This document shows, piece after piece, positions 36,107-50,767 of a DNA stretch of 64,000 nt. Source of the DNA: Ulva prolifera (Eukaryota > Chlorophyta > Ulvophyceae > Ulvales > Ulvaceae); assembly GCA_023078555.1 (NCBI GenBank), contig CM041198.1, forward strand, positions 10,793,874 through 10,857,873, given 5' to 3'. The position numbers and the translations under genes were made by a program. The number at the start of each line of letters is the position of its first letter. The first letter of the stretch is position 1. A model generated the notes under the pieces. That model saw only the letters and a list, made by a program, of their open reading frames with translations, searched no databases and was not told where the DNA came from.

Positions 36107-37402
36107 GAGCTGCTACATCCGCAGCCAATGGAACAAGGCGTCTGCGTACAAGACGATTGATTTTAATATGAGGTAAGGCAGCTGGAATGGCCCTCACCTC
36201 GTCAGGCAAATCAACCCCAACTGCGCCTAATTCGGACCCGGTCTCCACCTCATCTGGCTCATCCTCACAGAAGGGCCTCGGCGCCTCAGCTCCTCGCAGG
36301 GCTGAGCAACTGCCCCCGCGCCAGATGCTGAGGCCGCTGCCGAATTACTTCCGGAACGGACCCGCTGAGCCTCCAGATTCTGATCGGCCGCAGCCCGTTC
36401 ATCATCTAAGACGGTGTAAGCCATGCGTTGTTCATCATCGTCGTCATAGATGCCAGGACTGTCGTCGTCCTCATCCATGTCATCATCAGACGCACTGACA
36501 GACATTTGAACAGGAAACGCAGCTTCCACACCAGGGTCGTGCAACACGGCATTGCGCGTGACAACATACTGCGCAGTGCGAGAGGGCATGGCGACAGGAT
36601 GATGCACTTCGCCGTGCACACGAGGGGGGACAGGGACGTCAGGGTGAGCAGCAGCTCTGGAAGTCGCACGCGTGCGATGCAAAGCTGCTCTGGCTATTTC
36701 CGGTGTTGCCCTAGCAGGGTCACGTCGGATTATCTCCGCAGAGGAGCCAGCTCCAAATCGTGGAGAGTACACAGCAGGACTGGGCTCAGGGTTGTCCTGC
36801 CGGAATGTCATTTCCATGACAGGAACCCTACCATGACCAGGGGGGGTGTGAAGCTGGTCACGCAGACGGCGCAACACTCCCCCATCATGCGTGTGCTCTG
36901 CCGCGAAAGGGAGGACATCAGCATCAGTCACACACTCACCCTCATCGTCCCCCTCGAAGGCAACCGTATACAAACTCTGCACATGACCTGACGCACAACA
37001 AAAACCCTACCCCCCGGAACATCCTGGGCGTACACACGCTGCATGCTGGGGCCCAGACCAACCCCGACCCAGTATGCAGGCACACCCCGCGGGGACAACT
37101 TCCGCAGCTTGTCATCCCTAGGGTATGCATACACCTCAACCCCCCACGGACGCTGCTGCCGCAGCAGATCTTGGAACACCTCAACGGAGGTGTCTCTGAA
37201 AAAGGCCATATAAGGAATGATATCCTTATCACAAGACTGCACTAAAAACTCGTCTAATTCTGTCGTCGCAAGCAACTTGTACTTGCGTTTCTCCTCATCC
37301 CTCAACTTATCGCGCTCGGCCTTTTTCATGCGCTTTCCCTTCCCCAGGCTTTTCTCAGCTTCGTCAACATCCGCAGATGCGTTGACAGCATGCTGACCTT
37401 TT
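36107..37402 (-). pseudogene. Inverted integrase-C/linker segment of copy 2
   Basis: On the minus strand it encodes KKAERDKLRDEEKRK, FFRDTSVEVFQDLL, PWGVEVYAYPRDDKLRKLS and GGRVFVVRQVM, then the acidic linker to RRRLVPLAADVAA. These follow the integrase core in copy 1. The segment is internally deleted and frameshifted near 36960 and joined directly to an LTR at 37403. Confidence 0.85.
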
Positions 37403-38015
37403 CTCATACCTGCTGCGCACAGAGGTAGAACCGGAGAGATGCTGAGGGGAGACAAGATACAACTAGTACCGTGAAACAGTGATAAGAATGGTTACAGATC
37501 TCAGTGTGCATATGCTTATATGCACACTGAACACACAAGGTTACGGCGGGAAACCCTCGCGGGATCTCTCTCACTACATCGAGACAATCTCGGCTGGCGG
37601 CTTACCCCTGCACTGGATCCGCGGATCGTCCGTGCATGGGTGCACCTGTCACCACACTGCTGCCCGCAGGCTCATGCATTGTGACAGCGGGCAGCAGTGT
37701 GGTGACAGGTGCACCCATGCACGGTCGATCCGCGGATCCAGTGCAGGGGTAAGCCGCCAGCCGAGATTGTCTCGATGTAGTGAGAGAGATCCCGCGAGGG
37801 TTTCCCGCCGTAACCTTGTGTGTTCAGTGTGCATATAAGCATATGCACACTGAGATCTGTAACCATTCTTATCACTGTTTCACGGTACTAGCAGTATCCG
37901 ATCTCTCCCTCGCATTCCTCGGTTCTACCTCTGTGCGCAGCAGGTATGGAATGCTGGTTACCTGACCTGACTTAAGACTGCGCGTCTAACCTGCAGATAG
38001 AGCATATTTCTGACA
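37403..38015. repeat. Head-to-head LTR palindrome
   Basis: A minus-oriented LTR piece (37403-37686) abuts a plus-oriented LTR (37687-38015). Arms of at least 230 bp share private variants (for example CACACAAGG / CCTTGTGTG and GATAAGAATGG / CCATTCTTATC), with only about 15-19 bases unpaired at the centre. The distal parts differ, matching two LTR variants. Confidence 0.85.
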
Positions 38016-39391
38016 GAATAAATGCATCAGGCGTCGCAGAGCATATAGATGTGCTTGAGCTGCAGGCTAGAATTGATGAAAGACTGCTGGGGAGCAGCGG
38101 CAGCCTCACTACTTAAGTTGCCGCAGCAGTTGCCCCGTCACCTCGATGGGGACGGGCACGTGCACTGCACTGCGTTTGCGGGTTCCGCTGGCATACTGGC
38201 GCAGCTCAGCTATCTCAATACAGTTTCCACAAACTGGCTGGCAACAGGGTTGCCAGTGCGGTTTAAGTAATCGCAAGGCCAGCTTGCTGCGGCCGATCTT
38301 GCAGTAATACATGTTGAGGTTCGTCGCCAACTGTCTCGGTGTGCGGGAAGTGATCTCCCCACCGTCGAGGCCCTCACGCTGGGAGACTACGTTGCGGAGG
38401 TACAACCTGACTCGCATGCTGGCTAGCAGTATTTCCGGCGTGCATATGCATATGGTCCACTGGGCATGCATGGGCACGGAGTGGGGTCCGCCACTGCAGC
38501 AGAAATGCAAAATTCGCCAAACTCGTGATATGGCCCCTCGATTTTTAGCCACAGGATGAGGACCTCGCAGCAGCCAGCGCATGTCTGCGATGTGAGTCAC
38601 CATGTGACCACGCACGGCTCCAGCTAGGGCGGTTCCTGCTGGACCCGCGACAGCCCGCACGGACACGCTCCGTCGGAGCGCCGGCCTTGCGCAGGGCGGG
38701 CCTGGAATCCACGCCCTGGATTGCTTGAAGTGCTGCAGCGACAACTGCTCCACACGCGCACGCTTCAATTCAATATACCATCGTGAGTAGACAGGGGCGT
38801 AAACAAGAAGCTGGGAAGCATCATGGCAGGTCCGAACCTCAGACTGTATACCTTGCTGGTAGCACGCTACTTCTCGCGTCTCTAGCCCGTGTTCCCGTGC
38901 ACAATCTGTCACTATGCCGGCGCGGTGCAGTAACTGTCACTTGAGCTCTCGGAATCATACAGGCATGAGCTGGGATCACTGGGTGAATCAGCCTGAGAGG
39001 ACCACGGCGGAACAGTCACAATCACGACGCTGAGACCGGGCAGCAATCGCTTTCGCCATCAGAAGGCCAAGCATTCAAGCAGAAGGCGGTAGTATGTGCT
39101 AGTCCAGTGGATTTACATGCGATGTATACAGAGACGAGCTTGTTCACAGCTGCACCACCACCAACCGTCATGCTAGCGGTACCTGTGCGCCGCCTGGGCA
39201 GCATGAGGGGACGTCTGAACGTCAGACCGCGTAGACTCTGCTAGCAGCATGCTATTGCTCACGCCTTCCCGTAAACAAGCCGCCACAATGCCGGCGCAGT
39301 GCAGTAACAATGTTCTCTAATGTGAAACAGATGTTTGGCACACACCCATTGTTCTACATTAGCAAGCGGGCCCAGCAGATTGCATTTCCTT
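38016..39391. other. Region without a confident gene
   Basis: A 267-residue minus-strand ORF at 38109-38912 is the only long frame. It is Arg- and Cys-rich with no domain, and I do not call it a gene. Similar words (ATGCCGGCGCGGTGCAGTAAC) at 38920 and 39288 suggest a small local duplication. Confidence 0.4.
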
Positions 39392-42126
<2,735 letters not shown>

Positions 42127-43383
42127 CTGCACAGCAGCAGCCTGAAGTGGCATCTCTTGCATGAGGGGCAGCCTGGTTGTGCATGAGACGTATCCTCATC
42201 GTGACCAATGCAGGATCAAGGAATTTACATCTGAGCTGACAAATGCTCAGCTTGATAACAATGCACGCAGCTGCAGGATGCACATGTTGAACTATCTTGA
42301 TTGCAGGAGCCCGATTGACAACAAGTTGAACTAGCACGTTTGGCAGAGCTGATCCACGAAAGGATTTGCCGTGCTGCAGAGTCCTAACGAAGGCTGCCAA
42401 TGATGAATGGGTGGTGCCATGTCCGCATACATGTGCAGACGGGATGTTGATCTCGCCAGCTGGCAGGTGAGAGTCTCACGCATAACGCACAACAAAGAGT
42501 GCAAAATGTAAGGCGTTACACTTGAAGTGTGCCACTGCCATACTCTTCCGTTTTTCAGGTGCTTGCGACCCCGCCGTACCACTGCCGGCGAGACAAGCTA
42601 TGACAAATGTGCGTATCACAAATATCATGACACATATTTATCAGTCATGTGTGCTGTGACCATGGGTCTGGTGATACCGAGCTCTGGTATACTGTCGACT
42701 ATTTCCGGCCGAGTCAACCAAACACAAAACATCCGGAGATCATGCATAGACACGCAATATGGATGAAAACACAAGCTGGAACAACTTGTGCAGGACTCGT
42801 TTTGCGTCAAAATCTGGCCACTGAAGCTTTTAGAGAGAACCTGATTGCCAGTGCCGAAAAACCGAAATCGCCCAGCAAGCAGTGTATAGTAAGCACTAAG
42901 ACCTAGTGAAGCACACCTCTCGAATGAACGTATTTGTATTTTCCGCATGTCCGGCATGCCGAATTTGATGGGCCGCGACAGAGCCTAAGCCGATCGCGCC
43001 AGCCCGGCCCTGCTGGACGCACCAGCCTCCAAGTACGTGAGAAATTGATCTAATCATTGTAATCAGCATTCACTGGCGTAGGTGAGCAAATTGAGTGTCA
43101 GTTTGATAGACGTATGAACACAGCGCTCCAATCAGTCTCGGGTAATTTGCATGTTCCACGAGAGCGGCGCATGACATCGTTCAAAATTTAAAAGGGCTGT
43201 ACGGATAGCGGAATGAATTCATGTGGCCTGATGGTTGAGCTCCGTCACGACAGTCTCTACACCGGTATCTCTACAGCTACCCACGTCAGCAACGCCGAGT
43301 CACGAGGCGTCCTCGTGGCACTGCATATGCACACGGCTTGGTACCTCGAAACGAATCCTAAGGGCTCGAGAATTCGATTCATC
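42127..43383. other. GDH 5' region and intergenic DNA
   Basis: Should include the GDH leader exon(s) and promoter. Nothing else in it can be supported; plus-strand ORFs at 42527-42906 have no domain. Confidence 0.4.
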
Positions 43384-46300
43384 TCATCTCGGAGAGCGCG
43401 AACGAGTCCTTTGCTTATCCGCCATCCCCGCCCGTTGCAAGACCTGCTGGCTGTTTGCAATATATGCCCCAACTGTTTGCTGGTTGGCTTTGAGGATGTG
43501 CCCCATATTCTGCACCTTATCCCGGAGAGACTCGTTCTCCTGCTCCAACGATTTCATGAGCTGCTTGAGCTCCGGGTTTGTTTCCGCAGCCTGAGCTGCC
43601 TGAGTCCTGCACAAACATGAATTTGGTGAACTGCGTTGCATGAGAGTTGCTTCGCATGTCATCATCAACTGTGCAGCTTTTTGTGTCACCCTCGCACATT
43701 GTATGAAACCGTACTCTTTAAGCGGGAACCGTGGGGAGGTGGGCGGGATCGCACGTTGCCTCCTGCTGCAAATCTTTTACACGTGTCTTCAGTCGCTCGT
43801 TCTCTTTTTCACGCTGCTGCACCTGCTCAGCCATCTCTTTCAGCTGACGCCGCAGCTTGTCTTGCTCCTCTGCATGCTCATGGCCAGAGCTGCCGGTGCC
43901 ATTGCTGGCGCCACTGTCCACAGAGCAGTCGGCGGAGGTACCAGCGCTGCTGTTTGCATCCACTTCATCTTTGTAAGGACCCCCTCCCTTCAGCAGTGTC
44001 TCCGCCTTGACCATCAGCTTCTCGTTTGCCAAGGCTTCGCGCTTAAGCTCGGCCTGGAGCTGCTGCAATGCTGAGTGCAGCATTGCTCCTGGTCCTTTGC
44101 CACCTGCCCCGGACTGCCCTTGCATATCGCTGCCCCCTCCAGTCAGATCCGCAGTGTCGAGCAGCGCTGTCACCTCATCCTCGAGGCTGGACTTTTCGCG
44201 CTGTGCTTGCTGCAACTTACAATCCTGAACCTCCAGTTCTCCCTGCACCCTTTCTCATACCATCAGCATTGGCCTGTGCTACAAGTTCTACGTGTGTATA
44301 GGCCATCGCATGATACAGTGCTTGGGCGTTTCTTCCAGATAGACATGGGTTTGTGCGCCTGTGCCATGGCGCACCAGGCCAGCCAGGCAAAGCGTAGATT
44401 CAAAATCACATTGAGCCACAAGACCCAAGGAAAGCCACCCTGTGCACAAGCAAGCAGCATTCTGAGAAATGTCCAAGCCAGACAAGCCGGCGCACCTGTG
44501 CGACCCGAAGGGCCTCTTCCTTGGTAGCCAGCACGGACTCAAGCACCTCCATGCGCTCAGTGAGCTGGCTGGTAACTGTGGCAGCGTCTTGTAACTCAGT
44601 TGCCCAGCCAACTTCCCGCCGCTTCAACTTGTCCACCTCCGCACGCAGCGCAGCCATCTCATGGTCTTGGCGTTCCATTTTCTGCACCTCCAGTGAGGAC
44701 ATCAGTGTTGAAACAACACCTGAAGAAAACTTTGTGAGCTCCAGGTTATCATCAAGCATATATTCTATGCTTGCATCGTCCACATGTTCTATGCTCGACT
44801 ACAATAACGCCGATCACCATTGGCACTACGAGTCGATGAGCGTTGTAGCTGCAGCTCCCCTACATGATACTGGAATTTCGTATTGACATTGCATCTGCAT
44901 CTGCATGTTCAGTTGTCTCGCACCTCTGTGCCTTCCCTGAGATTTGTGCGCAGCTCAGCAAGCAGGTTGTCCTTGCTCTTGATGGCGTCTTGCAGTGACG
45001 TCAGCTGCTCGCGCACATCTGACAGCTGAGTCTCTGCTGTATCGCTCTTGCTACGTTCTTCACTGAGTTCTTTAGAAAGCCTTGAAGTTGTCTCTTTGAG
45101 AACCTTTTCTCGTTCAGACACCCCGTCCAGGTCTTCCCGCATACGCTGTAATTTCTTTTCAGCCTCCCCTATACAGTAATGACTTGATATCATGCACTGC
45201 CACTAGCACACGTTAGAGAGGTAGCAGAACAGCAAGACAGACATTCCATACCTGCTGCGGCTTTCTGACTGCGCAATTCTTTTTGCAGCTCGGCCGTTCG
45301 GTGCACATTGCTGGCCTCTCCACCAGACATGCTCCGGAGTTCATCTTCCAGCTTCAGCGCATGGCTGCGAATGTTCACAACTTTGCCCTGCAACTGGCTA
45401 ATTTCGTCACACTTTCCTTCCAGCTCATCTTGTGTGTCCCGCAATTCCCCTCTCAACTCACGAAGCTCAATCTTCTGATCCTCCACAGTCTTATTAGCAA
45501 CCTTCAGCTGCTCTTCTGCAAGCACAGATTCATGTGAGACGTGAGGGTCCGCCTTGTTTGCAGTCCCAGCAGCAAAACGGCAGACATGAACAGAGGACCA
45601 ATGTGCCACAGATCGAGCATAAAGCAGTGAGGTCAAAAGTGAAAGCTACGCACTTGTCAGATGTAACTCCTTCAGCTGCTGCTGGACTTGATGCTTGAGC
45701 TGCTTCAGCTCCGACTTGGCTGCATGCAGAGCTTCAGCCTTCTTATGCAGCTCTTTCCTCAACAAGCGGATCTCCTCCGCTGACTCTTGAACGCATTTAC
45801 TTCTCACATCCAGGTCAGCCTTCAGCACTTCAACCTGCACAGATTATTCTTCTGCTTGTTTCCCAGAAGCCGAGCCTGTCAGAAATCATAATCGCCTACG
45901 TCCACGGAATAAGGTTTCCGGAGAAGCATAGAGAATGCGGCCATCCCACCTGCGCTGCGCTTGCCTTGTATTTGTCTTCCCAGTCATGCCCCCGCAGCTC
46001 TTCCAGCTCCATTGTGAGGAGGGCAATCTCTTGAAGTCCTCCTTCCTGCTTCTCCGTGGCCTCAGCCTGCAGAGCCTCCACTCGGCGTTGAAGTTCTGCC
46101 TGGGCGCACTGTGCACTGAGCTGAGCCTCGTGATGGGTCCGCGAAGCCGCTGACAGTTCCAAGCGTGCACTCATAAGGTCACCCTCCACCTTGTCAATTC
46201 GTTCCTCAAGCTTGGCCGCGTACTGCTCTGCATTCTCAATCTCAGCTTGCACCTGAGCCTTGCCCTTCTTCTTTCTGGATCTCTTCATGGCATTGTAATT

Positions 46301-47625
46301 CCGTTGGAGCAATGCAAACTTGTTGCGCAACGATGACACTTCCAGATCCATTTGCCCCTTGGAAGCCTGCATCAAGTGTATCTGCGATGTAAAATTGCTG
46401 CCGCCACACTGGGGCCGACTTGAGCAATCAAGCGACCAAATTACTTGCAAGTCACAGGACTATAAACCAGAAAGCAATGAGACGCCAAAAGCATCAGCAT
46501 TAGCAGGCGCTGAGATCCGCCAGGCAGAAGTATCATGATGGCATTGCAAGTGACTGCCCATGCTACTAGCAGTCCAGTGCATGGAAGTACCTTTGCAGCT
46601 TCTGCAGCAGCAGTCCTCTCCTGTAGTTGGGTCTGAGCACCCTCCAACTCCGACACCATTCGAGAGATCTCAGCCTCATTTGCTGAGACCCTAGCGCGTA
46701 GATTCGCTGCCTCGGAGTCCTTGGCCTCAAACATGCTGGTTCCGCGCATGCTCTCAGACTCTACCTCATCGAGTGCAACATGCAGCTCCTCCTCCATGGA
46801 CCTCAGTCGAGTAACGGCCTCCTCCAGGTTTTCTGAGCGGACCTCGCTCAAAGCCTGGATGGAGATCCAGAACAGGTCACACTGAAGCGCCTCGAAAAAG
46901 AGACTATGAAGTCTGATTTATTGAATTGCACTGACAACTGCGGAGAACAGGGAACACAAGGCGAAGGTGTAACCCACGTATTTGCGAATGCTCTCAGGCA
47001 TCTCATGTTCCACGATGCGTTGCAGTGGACAACAACTGTTGTAATCAGCTGTGTACCCGTAAGTTCTCGGGCATACAGACTACACAAGGGATGACACGTA
47101 GCTGCACCAGCGGGATGAGGACCAACGACCTACCATGCCATGCCATGCATCATGAAGGTCATCCTACACTTCAGGCTGCACACCACGCCGGGTGTTTGCA
47201 CTTGCATCCAGAGCTCACCTGGAGGTCTTCCACCAGTCGTGACGATATTTCACTCTGCACCTCTAGAATAGCTGCACGCTCTGCCTGCAGCCGCAAAACT
47301 TGAATTTCTTCCTCGGCATCTGCGAGCTTCTCTTGTAGCATGTCCACAGTTGCTTGATCCTCATTATGCTGCTGTATCAGCGTTTGGAGCTCTGCTGCCC
47401 CTGTTTGTGCTGAAGCACGCAGATGTGTTACCTGGGATGCAATCTCCTTGCCCTGCACTCCCATCCCAAGCTTCAGGTTCTGGTTGACTTGATGCAAGTA
47501 AAAAATCGACCGTACTATCGGCTATTCTCATTGTATCGCGTGACACCGCTACTCACCTTCGACTGCGCAAGCTCAAGCCATTGCACAGACTGTGCTGCAC
47601 TGCCTTCCGTGTTGGTAGGGGTAGC
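43384..47625 (-). CDS. Long coiled-coil protein with Arg/Ser-rich tail, unknown function
   Basis: Ten in-phase exons: 47557-47625, 47219-47479, 46591-46854, 45950-46366, 45654-45834, 45252-45515, 44924-45168, 44496-44798, 43755-44242 and 43384-43606. They encode about 904 residues plus a missing N terminus. Nearly all of it is heptad-rich coiled coil (for example ELRELRGELRDTQDELEGK, QLKEMAEQVQQREKENERLK). A basic patch KRSRKKKGK lies about residue 220, a Gly/Ser-rich break falls in the ninth exon, and the tail reads MADKQRTRSRSPR. I do not recognise a family; golgin-like tethers, centrosome/basal-body components and myosin-tail-like proteins would all look like this. All splice junctions keep phase, so the gene is real. 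Confidence 0.8.
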
Positions 47626-48904
47626 CTGCATAAAATCGATGGCAATTTTGAATCAAATAATATGACGTTTACGTTTGTGAGGGAAGCGTTGGAGTGTAAG
47701 TGCCCATCGTATGCAATGTAGGTTGTGGGGTGTGTAAACGTCTCGCCCACACGCAAAACCGAGATAGACAAGAGTATTCGCTGCACACCTTGGTCTCTTC
47801 ACCTGCCCGCCTTAGTGACGTTCTACCTGTATGTGCGTTCTCGCTGGCGTTGAGAGTATGCTTGCTCACATAGCGCGCGGGCTTGAACGAACGTGCGTCA
47901 TGCCATGCACCTTCAAAGCCGATGAATTAGCAGCCTGACACATGACAATGCCGAAACTGTCATGCAAGTTGTGTTAAGCTCGATCGTACGTGGAAGCTTT
48001 CTTTGATGCGCGGACTGCGCGAATGGTGGGCCCTTTTCCCAAAGCACACACTGCCGGGGTGAAGGAGTACTACTTTGAATGTACCGCTGTGCAAGCGAAT
48101 GCATTGAAGAGCTAAACATGACTCTCGTCACGGGTGCATCTTGGTTACGTTCGCCACGTACAGGCAGTGCTTGCAAATTACTGTTCTGCAAAGTCACAGA
48201 GTCCAGCTAAGCGTAAAGCAAATACACTGACACGACATCAAATCGAAAGCGGTGAACTCGCCCTTTGATAACCTCTGGAGGCGGGCCAAGCTTTGATGTG
48301 CGGGATCTTCCGGTCACGGCTTGTGCTGCATGGTGCACGTGCCAAACGACGCGTGAAGTTGACAGGTCGGCAAATGAGGCGGACATGGTTGTACGCAGCT
48401 GCGATTTTTTGAGCGGCGAAGCAGATTACTGCCCGTGTAGAATGCGGCTTCTTTCGGCTTTGCTGCATAGATTACATGCTTGTTCTCCCTCCATCAGGTC
48501 CATGGCACGTGCGTTCTGTTGCACGCCGTTTCAGCCCAAGTTGCCTGCTAGCACTTTGATCTGCAGGAGCAGTGCCCAGGCAGATACCAGCCTAGTTCAT
48601 TCCGTGCAGACATCTTATTCTGCCATGATCTGTCATTAAGTCTGAAGTTCGGCGTACCGCGAGTGCCGCTGATTCCACCGCAGGTCAAGCCGAAAGCTGA
48701 TGCATTCACCGGTGTGCCAATACTGTTGTTACAAAATATGCATAAGAGAAAATTTGCACCTAACCCAAATGAGTTGGTGTTCACGGCTGGTCCGTGAGCA
48801 GTGTGCACGCGGATGGCGTTGGCAGCAAAGGCATGGTGCGACTGGGACACGACAGAGACGCCAGTACAGTCACAGGGAGAAGTCAGCGAGTGTTCATATA
48901 GGAA
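47626..48904. other. Divergent intergenic region
   Basis: Separates the minus-strand coiled-coil gene from the plus-strand TraB gene. It should hold both promoters and unresolved first exons. No clear coding exon was recognised. Confidence 0.4.
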
Positions 48905-50645
48905 AATGCGTCGCAGCATCAGAAGCGTCTACAAAACTGATTTCCAAGCATGTTGTCCTGGAGTCTGATGCAGGCATTCCTATCTACGTGCTGGGAGTTG
49001 ATCATCTAGCACGCCAATTTGATCTAGGTCTGCCTTTCGCTGCTAGGGATGGACTTTGCCGTAGCTTGGCAGAGGGCAGCCGTGACGTTCCATGTGGCAC
49101 GGCGGGCTCTGAGCTACCCCAATCAGCCTTGCATTATACCAATCAGCCTTGCATTATACTTACCCAGTGTCCGACCAGATCTATTGCCCCTACCCCATAC
49201 ATCCATACCCATGCTTAGATCGCGTCCAGCGGCCTGCAGAGAAGGCGCCACAGGCACCCCCTGCGCACCCACGAACTGGCCATGGCGGTAGCGTCGGGAT
49301 ACCGGAACGGGATAGCCCAAGCAGCATGCATGTTTCAGTCCAGCTTTTCTGTGTCTCTCGTATATGGCCTATTCGCATTACAGCCATCCGATGCCCTGAT
49401 GGCAATGTGCTTGTTGTAGCTCTGATCGCATGGCTGCCCGTTTGGCTTGCAACATCACAAAGTTGCTGACTGAAGCATGCCTCAACTACAAGAGGCCTTG
49501 CAGGAGAGTTCATCTTGGAGGAAAAGCCGCATGCGGTCGTGATGGAGAGTGCGTTATCGCCTGAGTTTGGCAGCGAAACTGGCAACACGCTATGTGCTCA
49601 GGATGCAGATGCGGGCCGTAGTGATGCTACAGCACTGCGTATGCTCTTTGCTGTCAGCAAAGCATTGCGCTGCGCGAACGTGCCATCACAGTCTGCGGAC
49701 TGGCTGGAGGTAAAAAATCGTATGTATGGAGAACAATTGGTCGCAGTGGCGGCCATGACAGCTGATTCACAATTGGTATATGGTGATGTGCCAAAAGCGG
49801 TGACATTCCAGCGTCTACTTCATCTGTGTGACTCAATAGACCTGGACCGGTCCTTTGGTCACAGGAGTGCCCAGAACTATTCAAATGTTCTTGGTAAGGA
49901 GGTACCTGTTGCAACAGATGATCCCGTGGAACAAGTGCTTATGACAGAGCGTGAGAGTGCATTGTGCTTCAGCATTGAAAAAGCCGCATCACAGGCGTCT
50001 GTCAGTGGCCGGTCAATTGTCGCTGTAGTTGGTGTGTCCTTTTCTGTTGTCCTGGTGGTGTGACGGTCACTAACGATGACCAATGCCTTCAAACGCCCGC
50101 AGCTGTTTGCAGGCGAAGCTCATTTGCCAGGGCTGCAATGTCTTTGGAACAGCGGTGCTTGGAATAGCAGGATACAGAGCGCAGACTGGAAGTCGTGCGT
50201 TTTCCAGAGACCTCCAAAAGAGATCATGGAAGCATCGAACCAGAAGGGATCAGGTCTGTGTACCTTGATGCTAATCAAGGCTTTCAGTCCACACAACATG
50301 AATTCCATGTTCAACCTGTGTGCAGGTGTGCGGCGTGCACTGGCTGAGGCTGTGGTGGGTCTGCGTGGCTCAAAACTTGTTGTGAATGCTATGATCAAGG
50401 AGCTTGGCCCGATACCACATGACCAACTGGAGTCGTACATGATCACATCAGAGACATATGGGTGCTGCCGAATGCTGCTGGCTGCACTTGAACAAGATCT
50501 CTTCAATGAAGTGGTTGCTGGCCGAGGATGTGATTTCTGGGCAGAGCTGCAACCACTCCGGGACCTCAGGCCTGTGAACGGGGGGCCAGGCCATAATCTT
50601 GGGTTGTTGATCGAACTAAGAGAGCTTAATTTCGATTTATCCTAG
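48905..50645 (+). CDS. TraB-family protein (TRABD-like)
   Basis: TraB/Tiki fold protein; eukaryotic TRABD-like members are often linked to mitochondria or ER contacts. Exons: about 48905-49027 (start unresolved), 49504-50031 and 50113-50645, joined in phase. The two GxxH motifs that define the fold are present: GVDH in IPIYVLGVDHL and GEAH in VAVVGEAHLPG. Between them are PHAVVMES with the conserved Glu after the hydrophobic strand, YGDVPKAVTFQRL and LMTERESAL (the ER of the family). After GEAHLPG comes an extra ~165-residue C-terminal region without a recognised domain and without the membrane helices of some plant members. Substrate and activity are unknown. No ATG could be fixed, so at least one short upstream exon is missing. 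Confidence 0.78.
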
Positions 50646-50767
50646 ACTGTCACGCTCCCATAATTTCCACAGTTGGGTAAGATCTACTAATCTCCATTCG
50701 CCACTGACCAATCGTCAACCCAAGACAATTGCGCGAAGTGATTCCAAGGTATCCCCGGCATCGAGAT

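Larger units (their letters stand above)
32820..38015 (+). mobile_element. Rearranged Ty1/copia element (copy 2) with TSD GAATA
   Basis: Flanked by GAATA at 32815-32819 and 38016-38020, so it entered as one insertion or was changed afterwards inside its ends. Order: plus-strand 5' LTR (32820-33184), leader, gag, protease, a solo LTR (35142-35492), integrase up to the catalytic Glu region, then a switch at 36107 to minus-strand integrase-C/linker sequence (36107-37402), a minus-strand LTR piece (37403-37686), and a plus-strand 3' LTR lacking its first ~19 bases (37687-38015). Reverse transcriptase and RNase H are missing entirely, so the copy cannot move by itself. Confidence 0.88.

Noticed and set aside
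37479-37875. Mirror-image ORFs on both strands at 37.5-37.9 kb
   Set aside because: They are translations of LTR sequence in opposite orientations, repeated at every LTR in the window; not genes.
38109-38912. 267-residue minus-strand ORF
   Set aside because: No domain, mixed low-quality composition rich in Arg and Cys, and no splice support. Not called a gene.
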